From Bacillota bacterium (GTDB lineage: Bacteria; Bacillota; Clostridia; Tissierellales; Tissierellaceae), in contig JAEWGC010000020.1 of NCBI GenBank assembly GCA_023388495.1, forward strand, positions 1 to 34,413: a stretch of DNA of 34,413 nucleotides, in the 5' to 3' direction. A program made the position numbers and the translations under genes. Position 1 is the first letter of the stretch. Each line of letters opens with the position of its first letter. Of the stretch, positions 24,325 through 31,809 are shown in pieces. The notes beneath the pieces are model-generated. The model made no database searches. It had not been told where the DNA came from and was given only the letters and a program-made list of their open reading frames with translations.

Positions 24325-26289
24325 GTGAGAGATGAATTAATATTTTCTTTAGATATTGGAACTAGAACGATTATAGGTATAGTGGGAGAATATACAGAAG
24401 ATGAAAGATTTAAGGTCTTAGCCTATTCAGTAAAGGAACATAAAAAAAGGAATATGTATGATGGTCAGATTCATGATATCGATGGAGTAGCAAAGCTCGT
24501 TAAGGAAATAGTGCTAGAATTAGAGGAAAAAACAGGGGAAGAGCTAAGGGTTGTATCCATAGCTGCTGCTGGACGAGCTCTAAAGACTCATAAAATTATG
24601 TTGGAAAAAAATATTGATGGTTTAAAAGAGATATCTAGGTTTGATGTGGAAGCTCTAGAGTTAGAGGCAATACAAAGGGCACAGGAAGAAATAAACCAGA
24701 TAGAAGCAAATAAGAACTTCAAATATTATAGTATAGGATATACTGTAGTTGATTATTATTTAGATGAAGATAGGATGGAAAGATTAGAAGGACATAAAAG
24801 TGAGAGGATAGGTGTAGAACTTCTAGCTACATTCCTGCCACAAGTAGTTATAGAAAGCTTGTATTCTGTAATTTCAAGGGTTGGATTAGAAGTAGGTAGT
24901 ATTACATTGGAGCCAATCGCCGCAATAAATGTAGCTATAAAAAAGGAGCTAAGACTTCTAAATCTAGCCTTAGTAGATATTGGAGCAGGTACATCAGATA
25001 TTGCCATTACAAAAGATGGACAAATTACATCCTATGCAATGACATCGACTGCAGGTGATGAGATAACAGAAAGATTAGCAAAGGCATATTTACTTGATTT
25101 CAATAGCAGTGAAAAGTTGAAGGTACAGCTTAGCAAAAAAGAAGAGCATGAATTTATTGATATAGTTGGTATACCGTATAAATTAACTACGACAGAAATA
25201 GTAAATACCATAAAAGACATAATTGAAAAGATTGCAACTGAAATATCAGAAAAAATACTTGAGTATAATGGAAAAGCACCAAATGCAGTTTTTTTAATTG
25301 GTGGAAGTAGTCAAATGCCTATGTTAAGAGAATCTATTGCAGAAAGGCTAGGACTTCCAAAGGAAAGAGTTGCCATAAGAGATGCATCTATCATTGAAAA
25401 TATAGAAGGATTAGAAGAAGTCAATGGACCAGATATGATAACTCCTATAGGAATTGCAATAGAAGGTGCTGGAGATAAGTATAAGAATTTTATAAAAGTA
25501 AGCTTCAATGGTGAAGAAATTCGCATATTCAATACAGAAGATATCAAAGTGTCAGATGTCCTTATACTAACAGGCTATAATCCTAGAGATTTGCTACCGA
25601 AGAAATCTAATGATTTCATATATTATATTAATGGAAAGAAGAGAATAATTAAAGGTAAAGATGGAACACATCCTCAAATTTTAGTAGATAAAAATCCAGC
25701 TAATTTAAAAACTAGACTTCAAGATAAAGCTAATATAGAAATAATCCCTAGTACAGTGGAACCTTTAACTATTCCATACCTTTATGATATAATACAGATG
25801 GATAAGACTGTATATTTTGAAGGAAAAGAAGTAAATCTTGTTAAATCTATTAAGGTAGATAATGAGATGATAAATGGTAATATTATTCTAAGACCTAGTG
25901 TATATATTGAGGTAGAAGAAATAAAGACATTAGAAGAGCTAGTATTAGAGTATAAGGAAGGAAAAGCTTTAGATGAATTTTTAGTCAATGATCTTAAGGT
26001 GCCTAATACTTACGAATTGAAAGTGGGAGATATAGTTAGGAGAATAACTGATCCTAAAGAAGATAATAATATAAGACATGATGAGAAAATCATTAAATTA
26101 GTAATAAATGATGAGGAAATGGAAATATACTATAAAAAGGATAGGTTTGTTTTTGTAGATATTTTTGACTATATAGACTTTGATTTATCTTCTTTAAAAG
26201 GAAAGTTAATTCTTAAAGTAAATAATAAGGATGCAGAATACCTAGAGGAATTAAAAGATGGAGATAATATAAAAGTCTATTGGGAATAA
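24325..26289 (+). CDS. FtsA-like ATPase with long beta-rich C-terminal extension
   Basis: A 654-residue protein, far longer than FtsA (about 420). Residues 1 to about 385 are an actin-like ATPase: SLDIGTRTIIGIVGE (phosphate 1), an SHS2-type region near residues 75-165, VDIGAGTSDIAITKDG near 217 (phosphate 2) and IGGSSQMPMLRES near 325 (adenosine). The remaining 260 residues are rich in beta-strand and seem to hold repeated small domains, several ending in a DGD- or KAN-type turn before a strand, which suggests beta-grasp folds. No amphipathic membrane helix ends the chain, unlike true FtsA. Start GTG with AAGGTGG close upstream. It leads a run with vanW and DUF2225 genes, which suggests an envelope role. 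Confidence 0.8.
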   Translation: MRDELIFSLDIGTRTIIGIVGEYTEDERFKVLAYSVKEHKKRNMYDGQIHDIDGVAKLVKEIVLELEEKTGEELRVVSIAAAGRALKTHKIMLEKNIDGLKEISRFDVEALELEAIQRAQEEINQIEANKNFKYYSIGYTVVDYYLDEDRMERLEGHKSERIGVELLATFLPQVVIESLYSVISRVGLEVGSITLEPIAAINVAIKKELRLLNLALVDIGAGTSDIAITKDGQITSYAMTSTAGDEITERLAKAYLLDFNSSEKLKVQLSKKEEHEFIDIVGIPYKLTTTEIVNTIKDIIEKIATEISEKILEYNGKAPNAVFLIGGSSQMPMLRESIAERLGLPKERVAIRDASIIENIEGLEEVNGPDMITPIGIAIEGAGDKYKNFIKVSFNGEEIRIFNTEDIKVSDVLILTGYNPRDLLPKKSNDFIYYINGKKRIIKGKDGTHPQILVDKNPANLKTRLQDKANIEIIPSTVEPLTIPYLYDIIQMDKTVYFEGKEVNLVKSIKVDNEMINGNIILRPSVYIEVEEIKTLEELVLEYKEGKALDEFLVNDLKVPNTYELKVGDIVRRITDPKEDNNIRHDEKIIKLVINDEEMEIYYKKDRFVFVDIFDYIDFDLSSLKGKLILKVNNKDAEYLEELKDGDNIKVYWE

Positions 26290-26319
26290 AGTATAAATAC
26301 TCTATATTGGAGGATTTAA

Positions 26320-27672
26320 ATGAAAAAAGGTGCATTGATTTTATTATTTACTATTGTAATGATACTGGCTATAGGATTAGGATCTGGAACCTATATTTAC
26401 AAGAATATCTTAAATATAGATACCATCTATAAAGGTGTGACAATAGATGGATATGATGTAAGTAATAAAACAATGAAACAAGCCCTAGAATATATAAAAA
26501 CAAAAAAAGAAGCAGAGATAAGTAAAAAATCCATGAATTTAATATATGGAGAAAAGGTATATAAGGTTGGATTAGAACAATTAGGCTTTTCATATAAATA
26601 TGATGAAGGGGTCAATACTGCTTTTAGACTTGGTAGAGAAGGAAACTTTATCAGAAGGCTAAGGGATATAGCTAAAATTAAATCTGGAGTAGAAGTATCA
26701 TTAGAATCCTTTTATGAACCAACTAAGTTAGAAAATATAGTAAAGAGTATTTCCCAAGAAATAGACAAAAAGCCTATAGATGCTGTATTGAATTTTAATA
26801 ATGGAAAGATTACTGTAACAGATGAAGTTATAGGAAAGAAAGTATTAGAAGATCAATTAGCAGCAAAAATAGACGAAAACATTTATGAGCTTAGAGATAT
26901 AGAAATTCCAGTAGAGGATATTCAGCCAAGAGTTAAAAAAAGTATTCTATCAAGAATAAATGGAGTAATAGGTGAATATTCCACTTCCTTTAAGGGAAGT
27001 GGTGCAGGAAGAATAGAAAATATTAGATTGTCTGCTAAGGCAATTAGCAATAAGCTAATTTTACCAGGTGAAGAATTTTCATATAATAACACTACTGGAC
27101 CAAGGTCCGCACAATCTGGTTATAAGGAGGCCAATGTAATTGTAGGTGGAGAACTAACACCAGGGCTTGGAGGTGGAGTTTGCCAGACCTCAACTACTAT
27201 GTATAATTCTCTACTCCTTGCAGATCTTACCATACTTGAACGTCACCCTCATTCTATACCAGCAAGCTATGTACCTTATGGGCAAGATGCTGCAGTGTCG
27301 TATGGTTATTTAGATTTGAAATTTAGAAACGATTTTGATTTTCCTATATATACCTATGCAAAGGTAGTAGGTGATCGTGTGTATATATATATTTATGGAG
27401 ATACAAAGGCAAAGAGTTATCAAATAAAGATAACTCCGGAAATCGTTGAAACTATTAAACCTAATACTGAGAGGATAGTAGATAACAAGCTAGAACCAGG
27501 CACTAAAATAGATATACAAAAGGGAAGAACAGGATATAAAGTGAAGACCTACAAGAGTATAATTAAAAATGGAAAGGTTTTATCAAAACAACAGATTACT
27601 CTAGACCACTATAGAAAAAAAGACCATATATATAAGGTTGGACCTACAGTACCAGCTAGTACAAATGACTAA
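26320..27672 (+). CDS. VanW-family cell-wall protein with G5-like tail
   Basis: A 450-residue protein. An N-terminal signal or anchor helix (about residues 4-25) is followed by a peptidoglycan-binding type 4 region (about 35-215: TIYKGVTIDGYDVSNKTMKQ, then DAVLNFNNGKITVTDEVIGK). A VanW domain follows (about 225-360: LPGEEFSYNNTTGPRSAQSG, GGGVCQTSTTMYNSLLLADL with Cys288, and ERHPHSIP). The end is a G5-like strand region (about 375-440). VanW proteins of some clostridia have been reported as L,D-transpeptidases that use this cysteine. I recall this and did not check it. The gene follows the FtsA-like gene by 30 bases. Confidence 0.88.
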   Translation: MKKGALILLFTIVMILAIGLGSGTYIYKNILNIDTIYKGVTIDGYDVSNKTMKQALEYIKTKKEAEISKKSMNLIYGEKVYKVGLEQLGFSYKYDEGVNTAFRLGREGNFIRRLRDIAKIKSGVEVSLESFYEPTKLENIVKSISQEIDKKPIDAVLNFNNGKITVTDEVIGKKVLEDQLAAKIDENIYELRDIEIPVEDIQPRVKKSILSRINGVIGEYSTSFKGSGAGRIENIRLSAKAISNKLILPGEEFSYNNTTGPRSAQSGYKEANVIVGGELTPGLGGGVCQTSTTMYNSLLLADLTILERHPHSIPASYVPYGQDAAVSYGYLDLKFRNDFDFPIYTYAKVVGDRVYIYIYGDTKAKSYQIKITPEIVETIKPNTERIVDNKLEPGTKIDIQKGRTGYKVKTYKSIIKNGKVLSKQQITLDHYRKKDHIYKVGPTVPASTND

Positions 27673-27710
27673 TAAGGAAAGAAACAGAAAGAGAAGGGAG
27701 ATTTAATAAG

Positions 27711-28382
27711 TTGACAGAAGTAAATGAACTATTTGACAAAAATGTAAAATGTCCTGTTTGTTCAAAGGAATTTGTGACTAAAAAAGTAAGGACATCTAAG
27801 TTAAGACTTTTAAAAAGAGATGAGGATTTCTTAAACTATTATAATAGTGAAAATCCAATAAAGTATAATATATTCGTATGTCCCCATTGTGGATATGCCG
27901 CATCTGAAAACAAGTTTAATGATATTAGAAAAGATGAAATTGGAATAATCATAGATAATATATCATCAAGATGGAATAGTAGAGACTTTGGAGGAGTAAG
28001 GGATCTGGACGAGGCAATAGAATCCTATAAACTAGCATTACTGGCTGGCTCTTTACTCAAAGCAAAAAAACTAGAGCAGGGGAATATCTGCTTAAATATA
28101 GGCTGGCTATATCGTTTAAAAGAAAATAAAGATGAAGAAATTAGATTCTTGAAACTAGCTAAAGACCGATTTATAGAAGCATATAATACAGAATCTTTAT
28201 CAGGAAATAATATGGATGATAGTAAGTTGTCTTATTTAATAGGAGAGCTGTCAAGAAGAATAGATGATAAGGATGAGGCTTTATCTTGGTTTAATACATG
28301 CTTAAACCTTCATTCAACTAAAATGAATCCTGGGTTAAACGATATGGCTAGAGAACAATGGAGATTAGTAAGGGAGATGTAG
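27711..28382 (+). CDS. DUF2225 protein (zinc ribbon plus helical repeats)
   Basis: A 223-residue soluble protein. The N-terminal part has CPVC near residue 14 and CPHCGYAASENKF near residue 57, a split zinc site. The C-terminal 130 residues are helical, with repeated patterns (LDEAIESYKLALLAG, GNICLNIGWLYRLKENKDEE, KDEALSWFNTCLNLH) like degenerate TPR units. This matches DUF2225, a conserved clostridial family of unknown role. The start is a TTG with GAAGGGAG 10 bases upstream, a slightly long spacing. It lies 38 bases after vanW and 28 before the response regulator. Confidence 0.85.
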   Translation: MTEVNELFDKNVKCPVCSKEFVTKKVRTSKLRLLKRDEDFLNYYNSENPIKYNIFVCPHCGYAASENKFNDIRKDEIGIIIDNISSRWNSRDFGGVRDLDEAIESYKLALLAGSLLKAKKLEQGNICLNIGWLYRLKENKDEEIRFLKLAKDRFIEAYNTESLSGNNMDDSKLSYLIGELSRRIDDKDEALSWFNTCLNLHSTKMNPGLNDMAREQWRLVREM

Positions 28383-28410
28383 TGGACAAGCCGATAGGTA
28401 GGTGAATATA

Positions 28411-29124
28411 GTGCGTATAGCTATTTGTGATGACGAAATTTTGCAATTAGAATTACTTAATAATTATGTGGAAAAATGGGCAGCTGAAGAAAAGGTTGAC
28501 TGTAATATAGAATTATTTAGATCCGGTGAATCTTTTCATTTTCATTGGTTAGAAGATTCTTCTTATGATATCCTTCTTCTGGATATCCAAATGAACAAAT
28601 TAAATGGGATTCAACTTGCGAAACTAATACGTGAAAAGGATAACTATATACAAATAATATTTATTACTGCTATATCAGATTATATGCAAGAGGGATATGA
28701 TGTTGATGCTATAAATTATTTAATAAAGCCTATTGATGAAGAAAAACTGAAAAAATGCTTAAATAAAGCTGTCAATAAAAGAAATACAAATTTAAAATCT
28801 ATTTTAATAGAGTCTAATGGAGTAATAGAGAGAATCAATGAAGACTCTATAATGTATGTAGAGATCAGGGATCATCAATTGTATATTTATAATAGGGAAC
28901 AAATTATAAATATAAGAAAGACATTAGGTGAAATGGAAGAAATTCTTTCAAAAGATGAATTTATCAAGCCTCATAGATCATATCTGGTGAGTTTAAAATA
29001 TATAAAAAGAATAAATACAAAGGAAATAATACTTAAAAACAATAGCGTAATTCCTATAAGTCGAGGAAGTTACAAGGATGTATATAGGAGATTTTTTGAT
29101 TATTTCAAGAGTGATATAAAATGA
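28411..29124 (+). CDS. LytTR-type response regulator (AgrA/ComE/VirR class)
   Basis: A 237-residue regulator. Receiver domain: Asp7/Asp8 in ICDDEI, phospho-acceptor Asp58 in LLLDIQMNKLNG, Thr86 and Lys106 in YLIKPIDEEKL. The LytTR DNA-binding domain fills about residues 130-235, with IMYVEIRDHQLYIYN, FIKPHRSYLVSLKYIKRI and SVIPISRGSYKDVYRRF. LytTR proteins bind pairs of 9-bp direct repeats about 21 bp apart, usually to activate virulence or bacteriocin genes. GTG 28411 is chosen: GGTAGGTG ends 6-7 bases before it and the protein then starts MRIAICDDE as in relatives. The GTG at 28402 lies in that ribosome site. The stop overlaps the kinase start (ATGA). Confidence 0.93.
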   Translation: MRIAICDDEILQLELLNNYVEKWAAEEKVDCNIELFRSGESFHFHWLEDSSYDILLLDIQMNKLNGIQLAKLIREKDNYIQIIFITAISDYMQEGYDVDAINYLIKPIDEEKLKKCLNKAVNKRNTNLKSILIESNGVIERINEDSIMYVEIRDHQLYIYNREQIINIRKTLGEMEEILSKDEFIKPHRSYLVSLKYIKRINTKEIILKNNSVIPISRGSYKDVYRRFFDYFKSDIK

Positions 29125-29882
29125 AGGTTACAATAGATTTATATATTCTTATTATAATAATTATATTTATTTTATTATCAATTTATTTGCTATATAGAAT
29201 AGCTTTAGTAAGGTTAGTAGATAAACGAATTTCTAGATATCAATCTCAACTAATAGAAAATCATGTATCAGAAATTGATAGCCTATACCATAAGATAAGG
29301 GGATGGAGACATGATTATCATAATCATATTCAAGTTATGATTGCATATCTTGAACTAGGAAAAACCCAAGAAATGAAGGAGTATTTAAGGGAGTTAGATA
29401 AAGATTTATCAAGTATAGACCAAGTGATTAGAACAGGAAATATTATGGTAGACTCCATACTAAATAGTAAAATCTCCATAGCGGAATCGAATAAAATAGC
29501 TGTACATGTTGATGCAGTAGTATCTAATAAATTAGGTATTTCAGATATAGATCTTTGTGTTATCATAGGAAATTTATTGGATAATGCCATAGAAGCATGT
29601 ATGACAATAACTAATGAAGAGGAGCGATTAATAAGGATCTATATTGCAGAAAAAAAGGAGCAGTTCTATATTTATGTGGGCAACTCCTTTGAAGGGAAGT
29701 TAAATAAAAGAGGAAGTGGTTTTCTTACAACAAAGGACGAAAGAAATCGTGGCTACGGTATTATTAGGATAGATGGTATAGTTGTGAAGAATAATGGTAT
29801 GATTAATAGACAAAGTGAAAGGAATATTTTTGCAACAGAAATTATACTTCCGTTAATAGAAGAAGAAAGCATATCAATTTGA
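29121..29882 (+). CDS. GHKL histidine kinase with a single membrane helix
   Basis: A 253-residue kinase of the AgrC/VirS/CitA-like GHKL class. The only membrane segment is residues 7-30. AgrC-type kinases have five to seven helices that sense a peptide, and that part is missing. A short coiled linker leads to the phosphorylation motif RGWRHDYHNHI with His64, and the ATP-binding domain has GNLLDNAIEAC (Asn155) and RGYGIIRIDGI as the G box. It is translationally coupled to the LytTR regulator by ATGA. With almost no extracellular part, it may sense within the membrane or through a partner, and the ABC transporter pair encoded downstream is an obvious candidate. The end of the gene forms a hairpin. 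Confidence 0.9.
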   Translation: MKVTIDLYILIIIIIFILLSIYLLYRIALVRLVDKRISRYQSQLIENHVSEIDSLYHKIRGWRHDYHNHIQVMIAYLELGKTQEMKEYLRELDKDLSSIDQVIRTGNIMVDSILNSKISIAESNKIAVHVDAVVSNKLGISDIDLCVIIGNLLDNAIEACMTITNEEERLIRIYIAEKKEQFYIYVGNSFEGKLNKRGSGFLTTKDERNRGYGIIRIDGIVVKNNGMINRQSERNIFATEIILPLIEEESISI

Positions 29883-29890
29883 TATGCTTT
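29866..29890 (+). terminator. Hairpin at the end of the kinase gene, weak terminator
   Basis: AAAGCATATC (29866-29875) pairs with GATATGCTTT (29881-29890), a 10-bp stem with loop AATTT. The T-run is only four long, so read-through into the ABC genes is likely. The left arm is coding. Confidence 0.6.
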
Positions 29891-29891
29891 T

Positions 29892-29958
29892 GCATTTCAC
29901 AATAGAAAAATAACATTCTACGACAAAAATAAGAAAACTTATTAAGGATTGCTATAAT
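29892..29958 (+). promoter_or_regulatory. Predicted LytTR operator and promoter of the ABC pair
   Basis: GCATTTCAC (29892-29900) and ACATTCTAC (29913-29921) are similar 9-mers separated by exactly 12 bases, so they repeat at a 21-bp offset. This is the layout of LytTR operators in ComE, BlpR and Pln systems, and the core (CAxTT) also agrees. TATAAT at 29953-29958 follows 31 bases after the second repeat. Its -35 region (TAAGAA, 29930-29935) is poor, as expected for an activator-dependent promoter. The regulator encoded at 28411 is the likely ligand. Confidence 0.62.
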
Positions 29959-29979
29959 GTTGACAAAGGAGCTGATAGT

Positions 29980-31809
29980 ATGACTAATGAACAAGGCAAA
30001 AAATATTCAACTTTTAAAAACATAGTGTACATGTTGAGAAGTATAAAAAGAGTCAATCCACTAGCATTTTTTCTAATATTTACTGTAATTCCCTTTGGAG
30101 TATTGGGAAATTTTTTCTCTATTTACCTACCTAAGACTCTGATTGATGGGATAGAAAGTGATTTACAATCTATAGAAATCATTAAAAATATAGGAATAGT
30201 AGTATTATCCATAGTAGTCTGCAAAACCCTAACAATGATTATGGAATATAAGCAATATGCCCTAGGGATAAATATGAGGTCTTATTTTAGTATGGAAAAA
30301 TACCAAGAGAAATTAATGGATATAGATTATTCTTATTTGGTGGCTGGAGGTGGAATGGAAGAACAATCAAAGGTAATGAGAATTGTAAATACAGGGGATT
30401 GGTCTTTCCTACACAGATTTGCAGAGCAAACAGGAAAATTCTTAACAAGTATTGCAGGAGTAATCTTTTATGGTAGTTTAATATTTAATATAAATATATG
30501 GTTAATATTTATAATTTTTTTAGGTGCAATTATTAATTTAATTTATGGAAAATATAATGCTAATTATAGGAAAAAAAGCATTGAAAAGAGAAGTATGGAT
30601 GCAAAGAGACTGAATTACATAACATCTAAAACGGGAGATTTTAGAGCTGCAAAGGATATGAGACTATTTGAAATGAAGGACTGGTTTATGGACAATTTCC
30701 ATCACTATTTATTCAATTGGTCTAAAGAGTATAAAAAGGAAATACAGAAAAATGCTATAGGTAATATAATAGATAGTTTAATAGTATTTTGTCGAGATGG
30801 CCTTGCCTATTTGTTTTTAATAGGGTTATTCTTCTTAGGAAAAATAAAGGTTTCTGACTTTATTTTACTATTTGGAGCAGTGGTAGGCTTTTCAGAATGG
30901 CTTTCAAGCATTGTTAGACAGATAAATAGCTATGTTAATTATTCTTCAGAAATTAATATAATGAGGGATTTCTTTGAAAGAAAAGATGAATTAAATAGGA
31001 AGGATAATCAATATAAAATTGATAAGAATAAAGCTCTAAGTATTGAATTTAGAGATGTATCTTTTAAATATGGGGACGAGGAAGATTATGTTTTGAAGGA
31101 TTTTAACTTGAAAATAGAACCGGGTGAAAGAATTGCCCTTGTGGGGATAAATGGAGCGGGTAAGACTACTATTATATCTTTACTTATGAGGCTCTTAAAG
31201 CCTACTAAAGGGGAAATTTTAGTGGATGGAGTAAACCAGGAAAATTATAATATATATGATTATTATGGGATTTTTTCCACGGTATTCCAAGATATATATT
31301 TAATGCCAGATACCATTATAAACAATATTACCTTGGGAGAAGAAAATCCTAATTTGGAAAGGGTTGAGCAAGTTTTAAGGGATGTTGGTCTACTAGACTT
31401 TGTAAATTCTTTACCAGAAAAAGAAAATACCTATCTAGTTAGAACCAGTAGGGAAAACGCTATAGATTTATCTGGAGGACAAAATCAAAGACTGTTATTA
31501 GCAAAGGCTTTGTATAAGAATGCCCCAATAAATATCTTAGATGAACCAACAGCAGCCTTAGACCCCATAGCTGAGTCTGAAATCTATGAGGGATATAATG
31601 AGATGACCAAGAATAAAACAGCTATTTTCATCTCTCACCGTCTAGCCTCCACTAAGTTTTGTAATAGAATATTGTTTTTAGAAAATGGTGAAATAGTAGA
31701 AGAAGGTACTCATGAAGATCTAATGGATAAGGATGGAAGATATAGAGAAATGTTTGAAATCCAAAGTCATTACTACAAAGAAGAAATAGGGGGTGTATTA
31801 AATGAATAG
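29980..31809 (+). CDS. ABC exporter half-transporter, first of a pair
   Basis: A 609-residue protein with an N-terminal membrane domain of about six helices (to about residue 340) and a C-terminal ATPase. Walker A is GINGAGKTT near residue 389, the Q-loop lies in TVFQDIYLMPD, the signature is LSGGQNQRL near 497, Walker B with catalytic Glu is NILDEPTAALDP near 521 and the switch is ISHRLAST. It should dimerise with the next gene's product and export a peptide, lipid or drug. There is no C39 peptidase domain, so it would not process leader peptides itself. The stop overlaps the start of the second half by 8 bases. Confidence 0.92.
   Translation: MTNEQGKKYSTFKNIVYMLRSIKRVNPLAFFLIFTVIPFGVLGNFFSIYLPKTLIDGIESDLQSIEIIKNIGIVVLSIVVCKTLTMIMEYKQYALGINMRSYFSMEKYQEKLMDIDYSYLVAGGGMEEQSKVMRIVNTGDWSFLHRFAEQTGKFLTSIAGVIFYGSLIFNINIWLIFIIFLGAIINLIYGKYNANYRKKSIEKRSMDAKRLNYITSKTGDFRAAKDMRLFEMKDWFMDNFHHYLFNWSKEYKKEIQKNAIGNIIDSLIVFCRDGLAYLFLIGLFFLGKIKVSDFILLFGAVVGFSEWLSSIVRQINSYVNYSSEINIMRDFFERKDELNRKDNQYKIDKNKALSIEFRDVSFKYGDEEDYVLKDFNLKIEPGERIALVGINGAGKTTIISLLMRLLKPTKGEILVDGVNQENYNIYDYYGIFSTVFQDIYLMPDTIINNITLGEENPNLERVEQVLRDVGLLDFVNSLPEKENTYLVRTSRENAIDLSGGQNQRLLLAKALYKNAPINILDEPTAALDPIAESEIYEGYNEMTKNKTAIFISHRLASTKFCNRILFLENGEIVEEGTHEDLMDKDGRYREMFEIQSHYYKEEIGGVLNE

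Noticed and set aside
29913..29947. ACATTCTAC and ACTTATTAA as a LytTR pair
   Set aside because: Their offset is 24 bases and the second copy is a poor match. The pair at 29892 and 29913 has the expected 21-base offset.
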